41,550 nt of DNA from a virus. Made by a program: the position numbers and the translations under genes. The stretch is from IMG/VR virus record IMGVR_UViG_3300039106_000401, positions 1 to 41,550 of that record; one strand, given 5' to 3'. Numbering within the stretch: position 1 is the stretch's first letter; the number at the start of each line of letters is the position of its first letter. The notes under the pieces are model-generated. The model was not told the DNA's origin, did no database searches, and saw only the letters and a program-made list of their open reading frames with translations. This document shows positions 13,515 to 21,878 of the stretch, piece by piece.

Positions 13515-16500
13515 ATGACTTCATCAAATCTATATGCCGAAAAAATTTTTGCTAATCATCCATTAGCCATCTGGCCATTAGATGATAGTGCTGATTATAT
13601 CTCTTTAATTACAGAAGCAGAAAGAGATATAAACACCTGGACAAAAACAAATGGAACAGTAATTACTGGATCTGCTCCAATTTATAATACAGAAACACAA
13701 ATAGACCCATTTCCAAATAGTTATAGAAAAATATTTAGATCAACACTTCCTGCTGGATCAAATGTTACATCTTATATAAAAAGCCCCAATTTAATAAATT
13801 TTAAAGACTTAAACTCTTCACTTCAAACATTAACAATAAGCACATATTATTATACTGCAAGTTCACATATTGTTTCAATTTCAATTGGAGCAGAATATGC
13901 ATCTGGAAGTTTTACATTTAGAGACTTTACAAATATTAGTTTAGAAGATTGGACTCCAATTTCAGCAACTTTTACATATCCAGATATTGATGAAGAATTT
14001 AAAATTGTTATAAAAGTTGTATCCTCCACTGGAGGGGCAACAGTTGATAACTATAATATTCATTTTAATGGAATTACAGTAGGGCAATATAGTGAAGAAT
14101 TTAATGCAACTTCTTTAGGTCAAACAGTTTCAACTTTTCCAACTGACATCAACTTGTCTCTTGATGGAGTATTGCCTGCATATTCTTATGGTTTAAATGC
14201 AAATAATGGATACTATATTGTTGATAATAACTCTTTAGTTGCTAAAAATTTTGGAGTTCCTCTTGTTTATGGATCAGCAAGGGCGGTTGAAATTGCTCCA
14301 AGTGCAGAAGCAATTGATAGAACTTGGGCTCAAGTAGCAGAAGAAAGTTGGGCATACTGGGATAACGAAGAGTCTTGGAGCGATGTTTTAAATTTTACAA
14401 ATGAAGCAGATATAATTCTTAATACAAAACCATCTTTTATTTTTCCAGGGTATGGATTTTTAAATGAATCTGGAAGAAACAATGACTATACTTTAGAATT
14501 TTGGTTACAGGCTGACGTAAATACAACAGAGGGTAAAAGAATTTTAGGACCAATATCTTCTTATGATGGACTATACGTAAAAGATTGTTTTCTAATTCTT
14601 TCTATTAATGGTCAATTTGTTTCTCATTTTGTTGGTGAATGGTTTAGACCAATGCTAATTCACATTAAACTTATTAAAAATCAAGCAACTTTAATGGTTA
14701 ATGGAGAAATTGTAGGAACCCTAAATATTGATACACAGTCAATGACTTTGCCATCTGAGTTTGATGAAATTTCAACAACTAAAAGTAACGACTGGATAGG
14801 GATTTATGCTTATAGAGAAAATGTTGATCAAATTAAGATTGATTGCATATCAATTTACCCATATTCTATTTTAACAAATTTAGCAAAAACAAATTATATT
14901 TTAGGTCAGGGTGTTCCTAAAACTTCAGAACTGATTGATAACTATTATGGTGGATCTTCTGTAGAAATAGATTATCCATTTGCAAATTACAGCAATAATA
15001 TAACTTATCCAGTTACTAGGTCTTGGAATTTAGGAGAAGAAGATAATTTAATTCCTGGATCATTAACATTAAGCACACCACAATATAGTTTGCCAAATTT
15101 TATTCTTTCTCATTCAGTAACAGAAAAAACAATAACAGATTTAGAATCTGATAATGCTTTAATTCAAGATGGAGTTAATAAATTTTTTAGATTAAAACCT
15201 TCAAATAATTGGGGAAACACATCTTATATTTATTTTGAAAACCTTTCATTTATGAAAAATGGAATTGACTCAATCTTAGGTGTTTTTAAAATTATTGATG
15301 ACCAAGATGCGACACTACTGTTATTAAGAAATGGAACTAATTCTTTTAGCATTGAAAGAAAATCTATTTCTAGTGTTGATTATTTAACTTATATTTTTAC
15401 TTACAATAACGTATCTACAACAATTTATAGCGAGGTTTGTCCAGCAGGAATTTTTACTGCAGGTATTAAAATTTCAAAATTAATTTCAGAAAACGCAATT
15501 GGAGGATTGTCTGAATTTTTTGCTAATCCAGCATCTTTAAAATTGTATATTGGAAGTAATCCAAATCAAAACAATATTTTTACTGGAAACATATATAATG
15601 TTAGTATCAATACACCAAAAGAAACCTATGCAATAGATTCTTCTTTTGAAGCAAACGGTACTATTGATTCATCGGCAAATTTTGTTGATTATGTGGGCAG
15701 TTATACTTTATTTTCTTTTGAAGACTTTGGAAAATTTTTTATTGATATTGCTATATCAGGATCTTGGGAAGACTATATACCACTATCATCTCTTGCAAAA
15801 GATTCTTTTGATCAAAATGGTCAAGTTGTTTCTGATATTGATTTTATTCAGTTTAATATTGACTATCCTGCTCCACCAGAAGTTAAAGAACTTGGAGATA
15901 CATATTGGGAAGATAACAATGATTCAATAAATACAAATAATCTTAACGTAAGAACCTTTATTACTTTTCAAAATATAGTGGATGGAGTAACACAGATTGA
16001 TTCAAACTATGCTACGAATCAACCTGCAATTAAACGAAGAATTTTAGAATTAGATGAAGTAGAAGATTGGGAAACAAAAAGATTTGAAATTGTGGATAAC
16101 TATTTAATATATCCATCCAAGTTAGTTGATTTTAATGATCTTGCAATAGTTTATCTAATTAAGTTTAAAGTTTTTGGAATTTTACATAATAAAATTTCTT
16201 TAAGAAAATTAGAATTTGCTGCAAAAACATTTGATGCAGATAGATTTAATCCAATAACAACTAAACATGCAATAAATTTAGTTCCTTATAATTTAATTGA
16301 AGAGTCTGGAGATACTGGATCATATGACTATAAAGATAAGAATCCATACCTTATAGATAAAGAAAGTGCCCCATATCTTTATTTAACAAGAAAAAGCGGT
16401 ATTGAACTAAAAGATGGACTTGTTGATTTAAATCGTGGATTGTTTATTGATATCAATTCAAATAAATCAGAAGTAGTGTCTATAAGTGCAATTCAAATGT

Positions 16501-17099
16501 TTATTCGGTCCGATCTTTGGGCATTTCCACAATCAGAAACTTTAATTTTTGAAATAGAAGATAGTGTTGACACAGTACAGTTTTATATTAAAGCAAATTC
16601 ATCAAATGCCGATAGGGGCATTATAATTGCTAGAACAAAGTCGGACAATCAAATATATGCAAATATTAATTATTATCTAGATGGACTTTATGTTGCAGAA
16701 CCAACAATAAGTATCCAAAGATGGTCAGTTTTGGGAATTTCTTTTCCAAATAATTTAAATTTTAATAATTATAATGGAAAAATTAATTTAAAACATTTAA
16801 TAACATATAACAATATCTCATTTTATCAAGGCACTAAGTCTCAACAAGAACAAAGAGTTATCTTTAGATCATGGGATGAGGTCAATGATGAAAGTTGGGG
16901 ATATTGGGACAATAGCGACTGGGATAACGTAGTAATTAAACGAAGAGACACAAGATATGTTGTTAATCCTGAAAGTGTTTATAAAAATTATACTGGAACC
17001 AGTAGAATTGTGATAGACGATAATGAGGGAATTTACTTAGAAACTGACAATTTAACAGTATTCCAAGACGCAACTTGGCAAACACAGTCTTTACAATAG
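13515..17099 (+). CDS. Large LamG-type minor tail protein, 1,194 aa
   Basis: The N-terminus (LYAEKIFANHPLAIWPLDD) is the usual opening of LamG-bearing actinophage minor tail proteins. Concanavalin/LamG-like sandwiches are seen at about 324-452 (DYTLEFWLQAD to KIDCISIYPY), 556-700 (IYFENLSFMKNG to TGNIYNVSI) and 1000-1090 (LIFEIEDSVDTVQFYIKA). A Trp-rich motif occurs twice, ESWAYWDNEESW at about 278-289 and ESWGYWDNSDW at about 1126-1136, in each case beside a domain border. Such domains bind glycans or cell-wall polymers, so this is probably a receptor-binding or baseplate-periphery protein. It has no Shine-Dalgarno and a -10 box nine bases before the ATG. It lies just upstream of the head genes, an uncommon place for it. 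Confidence 0.8.
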   Translation: MTSSNLYAEKIFANHPLAIWPLDDSADYISLITEAERDINTWTKTNGTVITGSAPIYNTETQIDPFPNSYRKIFRSTLPAGSNVTSYIKSPNLINFKDLNSSLQTLTISTYYYTASSHIVSISIGAEYASGSFTFRDFTNISLEDWTPISATFTYPDIDEEFKIVIKVVSSTGGATVDNYNIHFNGITVGQYSEEFNATSLGQTVSTFPTDINLSLDGVLPAYSYGLNANNGYYIVDNNSLVAKNFGVPLVYGSARAVEIAPSAEAIDRTWAQVAEESWAYWDNEESWSDVLNFTNEADIILNTKPSFIFPGYGFLNESGRNNDYTLEFWLQADVNTTEGKRILGPISSYDGLYVKDCFLILSINGQFVSHFVGEWFRPMLIHIKLIKNQATLMVNGEIVGTLNIDTQSMTLPSEFDEISTTKSNDWIGIYAYRENVDQIKIDCISIYPYSILTNLAKTNYILGQGVPKTSELIDNYYGGSSVEIDYPFANYSNNITYPVTRSWNLGEEDNLIPGSLTLSTPQYSLPNFILSHSVTEKTITDLESDNALIQDGVNKFFRLKPSNNWGNTSYIYFENLSFMKNGIDSILGVFKIIDDQDATLLLLRNGTNSFSIERKSISSVDYLTYIFTYNNVSTTIYSEVCPAGIFTAGIKISKLISENAIGGLSEFFANPASLKLYIGSNPNQNNIFTGNIYNVSINTPKETYAIDSSFEANGTIDSSANFVDYVGSYTLFSFEDFGKFFIDIAISGSWEDYIPLSSLAKDSFDQNGQVVSDIDFIQFNIDYPAPPEVKELGDTYWEDNNDSINTNNLNVRTFITFQNIVDGVTQIDSNYATNQPAIKRRILELDEVEDWETKRFEIVDNYLIYPSKLVDFNDLAIVYLIKFKVFGILHNKISLRKLEFAAKTFDADRFNPITTKHAINLVPYNLIEESGDTGSYDYKDKNPYLIDKESAPYLYLTRKSGIELKDGLVDLNRGLFIDINSNKSEVVSISAIQMFIRSDLWAFPQSETLIFEIEDSVDTVQFYIKANSSNADRGIIIARTKSDNQIYANINYYLDGLYVAEPTISIQRWSVLGISFPNNLNFNNYNGKINLKHLITYNNISFYQGTKSQQEQRVIFRSWDEVNDESWGYWDNSDWDNVVIKRRDTRYVVNPESVYKNYTGTSRIVIDDNEGIYLETDNLTVFQDATWQTQSLQ

Positions 17100-17106
17100 C
17101 ATAATG

Positions 17107-17115
17107 TGGTATACT
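17107..17115 (+). promoter_or_regulatory. Extended -10 promoter, leaderless start at 17123
   Basis: TGGTATACT with the hexamer at 17110-17115. ATG 17117 is too close to be included in the transcript, but the in-frame ATG 17123 lies seven bases on and would be at the 5' end. This decides the start of the next gene. Confidence 0.6.
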
Positions 17116-17122
17116 TATGGTT

Positions 17123-17491
17123 ATGAAAAAAGAAAATCCCAACCAAGTTGGTAAGTCTAAGATCAAGGTTATTGAAAAAGGATATGACTGGGGTTTATAT
17201 TTTTGGGAAAAGCCTAATGGTAAAATTTTTGGTGATGGACATGGAAATCTTTTAAACATTCCTGCACGTAAAGGAGACTTAGAAAAGATTATGGAACTTC
17301 GAAAAGCAGCAGCATATTGGGGTCAGCCAGAAGGCAAGCCAGTATTTCATCCTGGAGTAAGCCGTGTTAGCGAAGAAGAGTATTCAGAACAAATAGACAG
17401 AATGAAGCAGGGACTTATTCCAAACATGAATGATCTTGGCGCAGTTCATGCTGCACAGCAAACCATTAAGGAGTATGGCTCAGATGACTGA
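17123..17491 (+). CDS. Small conserved protein upstream of the portal, 122 aa
   Basis: I chose ATG 17123 over ATG 17117 because the -10 hexamer ends at 17115 and RNA could not include 17117. The product (MKKENPNQVGKSKIKVIEKG, then YDWGLYFWEKPNGKIFGDGHGNLLNIPARKG) has a compact beta N-terminus and a helical C-terminal half (ELRKAAAYWGQPEGKPVFHPG). Proteins of this type lie just before the portal gene in several actinophages, from memory, without an assigned role. It overlaps the portal start by eight bases and so should be coupled to it. There is no signal or membrane segment. Confidence 0.75.
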   Translation: MKKENPNQVGKSKIKVIEKGYDWGLYFWEKPNGKIFGDGHGNLLNIPARKGDLEKIMELRKAAAYWGQPEGKPVFHPGVSRVSEEEYSEQIDRMKQGLIPNMNDLGAVHAAQQTIKEYGSDD

Positions 17492-19088
17492 TGATGAATA
17501 TTTTATTGGTGCAAGTATTGATAATCTTCTAGAAAAAGATGATGAGTTTAAGAAAAACGATCCCTTCAATAAAGGATGGGATGTAATAAAAAATTTAAAT
17601 AACTTAGATCAAAACTTTAAAAGACGTATTGGTAGATCATTAGGAAAAGCAATAGATCCAAATGATGCATATTTGGATAGTGCTAATGCTGTTCAATCTG
17701 GACAAGACGGCTCCAAGTCTAAGGCAATTAATCCAGGAACTGCAGTAAGAAATGGTTATGGTTTATTTGATGTAATTACACCTCCATACAATCTATATGA
17801 ATTAGCAAATTATTATGATACTTCTTTTGCAAATCATGCTGCTATTGATGCAAAAGTAGAAAACGTAGTTGGACTTGGTTATGACTTTATTGTTTCGTCA
17901 AGAACAATGCTTAAACTTGAAAATGTTGATGATGAGACATCTTTAAACCGTGCTCGTAAAAGAATTGAAAGAGCAAAAATTGAAATGCGTGATTGGCTAG
18001 AAAGCCTAAACGATGATGACAGTTTTACAAAAATTATGGAAAAAATTTATATTGATGTTCAGGCAACTGGAAATGGATATATGGAAGTTGGAAGAACAGT
18101 TACTGGAGAGATTGGATATATCGGCCATATCCCTTCAACAACAATGAGAGTTCGTCGTTTAAATGATGGATATGTTCAAATTATTCAACCATCTGTTACA
18201 TATTTTAGAAATTTTGGAGCAAAAAATAAAAATCCTGTAACAACAGATACAAGACCAAACGAAATTATTCACTTTAAGCAATACTCTCCATTAAATACGT
18301 ATTATGGAGTGCCAGACATTATTTCAGCACTTGCATCTTTGCTTGGAGATCAACTTGCCTCAAACTATAACATTGATTACTTTGAAAACAAAGCAGTTCC
18401 AAGATATGTTATTACCCTCAAGGGTGCAAAATTAAGTCCAGACGCAGAAGATAAAATGTTTAGATTTTTGCAAACTGGTTTAAAGGGTCAGTCTCATAGA
18501 ACTTTGTATATTCCACTTCCAGGAGACACAGAAAATAGCAAGGTTGAGTTTGATATGAAACCAATTGAAAATGGAATTCAAGAAGGATCTTTTAAAGAGT
18601 ATAGACTACAGAATAGAAATGATATTTTAGTAGCACATCAAGTTCCACTTTCAAAATTAGGTGGAGGAGATTCTGGGTCAATAGCAAGCGCACTTGCACA
18701 AGATAGAACCTTTAAAGAGCAAGTTTCAAGACCTGCACAAAATGAAATATCAAAACTAGTAAATAAAATTATTCGTGAAAAAACTGATATTCTTGAACTT
18801 AAGTTTAATGAACTTACATTAACTGATGAAATTGCACAGTCTCAGATTCTAGAAAGATATGTAAAGACTCAGGTTATGATGCCAAATGAGGCTAGAACTC
18901 AATTAGGTTTGCCACAAATTAAAGATGGAGATACTCCATTTGAGATGACACCAAGACAGGCAACAGATGCTCGTGCAAATTTGGCAGGGAATAGAGAAAG
19001 AGATTCAGAAAGAACCAATAATAATTCTGATAGTCCTTCAACCATTGCTGGAAGAAATGCACAGGGAGAAGGAAGATCTTCTCAGTAG
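17484..19088 (+). CDS. Portal protein (HK97/PBSX-type), 534 aa
   Basis: The core contains NYYDTSFANHAAIDAKVENV, then VGLGYDFI, the PBSX/HK97 portal opening after the N-terminal arm. Further on are YIDVQATGNGYMEVGR, EIIHFKQYSPLNTYYGVPDI and QLASNYNIDYFENKAVPRYV, the wing and stem segments of the dodecameric portal. A polar C-terminus rich in Asn/Ser/Arg follows. The portal is the DNA gate at one capsid vertex and the platform for the neck. I chose ATG 17484 (MTDDEYFIG) because AAGGAG (17468-17473) is ten bases upstream; ATG 17475 is too close and ATG 17430 lacks a site. No terminase gene precedes it in the window. Confidence 0.9.
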   Translation: MTDDEYFIGASIDNLLEKDDEFKKNDPFNKGWDVIKNLNNLDQNFKRRIGRSLGKAIDPNDAYLDSANAVQSGQDGSKSKAINPGTAVRNGYGLFDVITPPYNLYELANYYDTSFANHAAIDAKVENVVGLGYDFIVSSRTMLKLENVDDETSLNRARKRIERAKIEMRDWLESLNDDDSFTKIMEKIYIDVQATGNGYMEVGRTVTGEIGYIGHIPSTTMRVRRLNDGYVQIIQPSVTYFRNFGAKNKNPVTTDTRPNEIIHFKQYSPLNTYYGVPDIISALASLLGDQLASNYNIDYFENKAVPRYVITLKGAKLSPDAEDKMFRFLQTGLKGQSHRTLYIPLPGDTENSKVEFDMKPIENGIQEGSFKEYRLQNRNDILVAHQVPLSKLGGGDSGSIASALAQDRTFKEQVSRPAQNEISKLVNKIIREKTDILELKFNELTLTDEIAQSQILERYVKTQVMMPNEARTQLGLPQIKDGDTPFEMTPRQATDARANLAGNRERDSERTNNNSDSPSTIAGRNAQGEGRSSQ

Positions 19089-19113
19089 TTTTTAAAAAAA
19101 GTAATAAAATAGT

Positions 19114-19122
19114 TGATATAAT
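19114..19122 (+). promoter_or_regulatory. Extended -10 promoter, near-leaderless start at 19132
   Basis: TGATATAAT with the hexamer at 19117-19122, nine bases before ATG 19132. A GGTAGGG lies between but is too near the ATG and would be mostly outside the transcript. Confidence 0.6.
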
Positions 19123-19131
19123 GGTAGGGAT

Positions 19132-20424
19132 ATGATTATCAATAAAGCACACTGGAATACTGAGGGCACCAATCTTAGATTGTCCATGCCCATATCCAAG
19201 ATTGACCAAGAACGCAGGATTGTATCAGGTTTTGCGACATTAGACAATTTGGATAGACAAAATGATATTGTTACTACAGAGGCCAGTATCAAAGCATTCA
19301 ATGCATTTAAAGGAAATATTCGTGAGATGCATCAGCCATCTGCCGTTGGAAAGATGATTTCATTTAAAGAAGATAAGTATTTTGATCCAGAGTCAAAAAA
19401 GTTTTATTCTGGTGTTTTTGTTTCTGCCTATGTTTCAAAGGGAGCACAAAATACATGGGAAAAAGTTCTTGATGGCACTCTTTCAGGATTTTCAATTGGT
19501 GGAATTATGAATAAATGGGATGATGGATTTGACGATAAAGTTGAAAAACCAATTAGAATTATTAAAGATTATGACTTGTTTGAACTATCTCTTGTAGATA
19601 ATCCAGCAAATCAATTTGCAAGTGTTGTTTCAATTGAAAAAGTTAACGGGGTTAATATTATGAAGGGTGACATTGCAGACTTAGCAGTGGAAAATGTTTT
19701 TTGGGATAAAGATTCTGGTTTGATTATGATTTCAGAAAATGATTTTGAAACAAGTCCAACAACAGGTAATCAGATGAAAAATATAGGTTTTGTTGAAAAA
19801 TCCGACACAGATAAAGATAAGATGATAAAGTTCTTAGTTGATAGTGCTAAAGGCATTAGTGCAATTAAGATGCAAAAGGAGGTAAGTCCTATGACAGAAG
19901 AGACAACAAACGTTGTTGACAATGTTCAGGTCGTACCAGAGGCAACAGATACTGCTGTAACTAAAAGCGCAGATGCTGAAGTTACACCAGCAGTTGAAGT
20001 TGAAACAAATGTGGTAAACGAAACTGAAATTGCTAAATCAGATGAAATTGTTGAAACTGTTGAAACAGTAGAAGCAATTGCAAAATCTGAAGACGTTGCA
20101 GTTGAAGTAACCACTGAAATCAAGGATACTCTTGCTAATGCCTTTGGCGATCTAACAGCAATGGTTAAATCATTAAATGAAGAGACTGTAAAAGCATTAC
20201 AGGCTCAAATTGCTGATCTAAGTAAGTCAATTCAAAACATTTCCAGTGAGGTTAAAGAAGTTAAGAATTCTTACGATGATTTTGGAAAACGTGTCGATGC
20301 CGTAGAGCAAGATACTGCTTTCCGCAAGTCTGGCGATCTCGGTGAGATTGTACAGGAGCCAGAAATGGTTCAAAAATCAATATGGGGCGGGCGTTTCCTC
20401 ACAAACTCCGACTTATTTAGGTAA
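19132..20424 (+). CDS. Prohead protease fused to a scaffold domain, 430 aa
   Basis: Residues 1-167 are an XkdF/U35-type prohead protease: IVSGFATLDNLDRQNDIVTT, H67 in REMHQPSAVGK, S121 in LSGFSIGG, and the FELSLVDNPANQF strand. These enzymes cut scaffold and capsid precursors. Residues about 254-400 are acidic, repetitive (Glu/Val/Thr) and then coiled-coil (ALQAQIADLSKSIQNISSEV), as in scaffolds. The end (SIWGGRFLTNSDLF) is a distinct tail that could contact the capsid protein. An in-frame ATG at 19891 with its own strong ribosome site could yield the scaffold part alone. The capsid gene follows 21 bases after the stop, without a separate promoter. Confidence 0.88.
   Translation: MIINKAHWNTEGTNLRLSMPISKIDQERRIVSGFATLDNLDRQNDIVTTEASIKAFNAFKGNIREMHQPSAVGKMISFKEDKYFDPESKKFYSGVFVSAYVSKGAQNTWEKVLDGTLSGFSIGGIMNKWDDGFDDKVEKPIRIIKDYDLFELSLVDNPANQFASVVSIEKVNGVNIMKGDIADLAVENVFWDKDSGLIMISENDFETSPTTGNQMKNIGFVEKSDTDKDKMIKFLVDSAKGISAIKMQKEVSPMTEETTNVVDNVQVVPEATDTAVTKSADAEVTPAVEVETNVVNETEIAKSDEIVETVETVEAIAKSEDVAVEVTTEIKDTLANAFGDLTAMVKSLNEETVKALQAQIADLSKSIQNISSEVKEVKNSYDDFGKRVDAVEQDTAFRKSGDLGEIVQEPEMVQKSIWGGRFLTNSDLFR
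19875..19893 (+). promoter_or_regulatory. Strong internal ribosome site and start for a nested scaffold protein
   Basis: AAAAGGAGG (19875-19882 core) lies eight bases before ATG 19891, in frame with the protease gene at codon 254. It is a stronger site than that of the full gene, which has almost no leader. The nested product would run 19891-20424 (177 aa). Confidence 0.6.
19891..20424 (+). CDS. Nested in-frame scaffold protein (predicted)
   Basis: Starting at M254 of the protease-scaffold, this would be a 177-residue acidic protein (MTEETTNVVDNVQVVPEATD...) with a central coiled coil and no protease residues. Separate scaffolds nested in a protease gene are established in lambda (C and Nu3). 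Many more scaffold than protease copies are needed per prohead, and an extra ribosome site supplies this. Seen: the ribosome site and the frame. Inferred: that it is used. Confidence 0.55.
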   Translation: MTEETTNVVDNVQVVPEATDTAVTKSADAEVTPAVEVETNVVNETEIAKSDEIVETVETVEAIAKSEDVAVEVTTEIKDTLANAFGDLTAMVKSLNEETVKALQAQIADLSKSIQNISSEVKEVKNSYDDFGKRVDAVEQDTAFRKSGDLGEIVQEPEMVQKSIWGGRFLTNSDLFR

Positions 20425-20445
20425 ATTCACTGGGAGGTGAACAAT

Positions 20446-21567
20446 ATGTCAGAACAAATTATTAAAAACCAACCAGGTAGTGGTGGAGCATCCGACTCAG
20501 GCTTGTATAACGCAGACGGAGGTTTCGCATCTGGTGGAATTGGTGGAGTAAGCACACCAGCAGCAGGAATTTTGGGAAATATCCCAACTGCTTTGTCTGG
20601 AATTACTTCAGGACCAAACGCTGTAAATCCTTCGGGAGCAGCGGGTAGTGGAATTCTACGACCTGAGCAGGCTCGTCAATTTATTGATTATGTTTGGGAT
20701 GCAACTGTTCTTGCTAAGGACGGACGTAGAGTTACAATGCGAGCAAATACAATGGAACTTGAAAAAGTTAACGTTGGTGAGCGTGTAATTCGTGCTGCTG
20801 CTCAAGGCGACGGCGCATACACAAACGCTGGTGCTACCTTCTCTAAGGTAGAATTAACAACCAAGAAGATTCGTCTTGATTGGGAAGTTACATCAGAAGG
20901 CCTAGAAGACAATATTGAGGGGGCTGCTCTTGAAGATCATCTTGTTCGTTTGATGACCAATGCATTCGGTAATGATATCGAAGATTTGGCTATTAACGGA
21001 GATGGTTCAACAGGAAACTTCCTATCAATCATGGATGGCTTCGTTCACAAAATTACAACTAATGGAGATGCACACGATGCAGTTCTTCCAGCAGTTACAT
21101 CTGATAACTGGACAACCCCAGTTATGCAGGGAATTATCAATGCAATGCCACGTAAGTATCGTGCACTTAAGAACAATCTTAAGTTCTATGCAGGTACAGA
21201 CGTATTCCAGAGCATTGTTCGCAACAACGGTACACTTGCTGATGCTATTTCTGAGGCTTTCTCAAGCCGTATTGGTAGCACACAAGAGAATCGTCAAGCA
21301 TACCTTGATGGACAAGGACAAACATTCGGAGGTGCCCGTACCACTCGTGTACTTGGCGTTGACGTAATGGAAGTTCCTTACTATCCAGCAGATTATGTTG
21401 ATCTTACTTTCCCACAGAACCGTATTTGGGGATTCCAACGGGATATTACCGTTAATCGTCAATATGTTCCAAAGAAAGATACAATTGAATACACCGTATT
21501 CGTACGTTTTGGTGTTCAAATTGAAGAAGAAGATGCAATTGCCTATAAGGACATTGCTGCTTCTTAA
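20446..21567 (+). CDS. Major capsid protein (HK97 fold), 373 aa
   Basis: A Gly/Ser-rich N-terminal arm (about 1-65) leads to RPEQARQFIDYVWDATVLAK, then VGERVIRAAAQGDGAYTNAG, KKIRLDWEVTSEGLEDNIEG and DIEDLAINGDGSTGNFLSIM, the spine-helix and E-loop-type segments of HK97-fold shells. The late part (VPYYPADYVDLTFPQNRIWG, QRDITVNRQYVPKKDTIEYT) is a typical P/A-domain end. I chose ATG 20446 since TGGGAGGTGA lies five bases upstream; GTG 20437 falls inside that site. Codon choice is more GC-rich than in the neighbours, as for a highly expressed gene. A strong intrinsic terminator follows. Confidence 0.93.
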   Translation: MSEQIIKNQPGSGGASDSGLYNADGGFASGGIGGVSTPAAGILGNIPTALSGITSGPNAVNPSGAAGSGILRPEQARQFIDYVWDATVLAKDGRRVTMRANTMELEKVNVGERVIRAAAQGDGAYTNAGATFSKVELTTKKIRLDWEVTSEGLEDNIEGAALEDHLVRLMTNAFGNDIEDLAINGDGSTGNFLSIMDGFVHKITTNGDAHDAVLPAVTSDNWTTPVMQGIINAMPRKYRALKNNLKFYAGTDVFQSIVRNNGTLADAISEAFSSRIGSTQENRQAYLDGQGQTFGGARTTRVLGVDVMEVPYYPADYVDLTFPQNRIWGFQRDITVNRQYVPKKDTIEYTVFVRFGVQIEEEDAIAYKDIAAS

Positions 21568-21584
21568 TCATTAAGCAATTAATT

Positions 21585-21614
21585 AGGGCAGGGGATTCGT
21601 TCTCTGCCCTTTTT
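21585..21614 (+). terminator. Intrinsic terminator after the capsid gene
   Basis: AGGGCAGGGGA (21585-21595), loop TTCG, TTCTCTGCCCT (21600-21610): an 11 bp stem with two G-U pairs and a UUCG tetraloop, then TTTT. It ends the protease-capsid transcript 18 bases after the capsid stop. Confidence 0.92.
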
Positions 21615-21623
21615 AATTAAATC

Positions 21624-21632
21624 TGATATAAT
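21624..21632 (+). promoter_or_regulatory. Extended -10 promoter of the neck operon
   Basis: TGATATAAT with the hexamer at 21627-21632, directly after the capsid terminator and 18 bases before ATG 21651. AAAAGGAG lies in the short leader. Confidence 0.65.
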
Positions 21633-21650
21633 AAGAACAAAAGGAGTAAA

Positions 21651-21878
21651 ATGTCAACTGTAAAAAAAACAACAACACAAGAGAAGGTTGTTGAAGTTAA
21701 AGAGAAAAATAGTCAGGCAGTCGTTTACTCTGATAAAAACCTTTATTTTGATGGTTATGGACACGTTGATAAGGGATTTAATATTATTAATACAGAATTT
21801 CTTGATATCTATCTACAACACAAATCAGTTAGAGAGGCCAGCGCTTTAGAACTTGCAAAGCACTATGGTGTTAAATAA
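21651..21878 (+). CDS. Small neck-region protein, 75 aa
   Basis: The N-terminal 25 residues are Lys/Thr/Glu-rich and probably disordered. The rest (AVVYSDKNLYFDGYGHVDKG, FNIINTEFLDIYLQHKSVRE) ends in a helix of the form ASALELAKHYGVK. It lies at the head of a tightly overlapped operon of neck genes and its stop shares a base with the next start (TAATG). Its position, right after the capsid gene, would fit a decoration or head-completion protein, but the sequence gives no family. AAAAGGAG is at 5-6 bases. Confidence 0.75.
   Translation: MSTVKKTTTQEKVVEVKEKNSQAVVYSDKNLYFDGYGHVDKGFNIINTEFLDIYLQHKSVREASALELAKHYGVK

Noticed and set aside
17430-17483. Longer N-terminus for the portal protein (ATG 17430 or 17475)
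   Set aside because: ATG 17430 has no ribosome site and overlaps the upstream gene deeply, and ATG 17475 is one base from the site. ATG 17484 has AAGGAG at ten bases.
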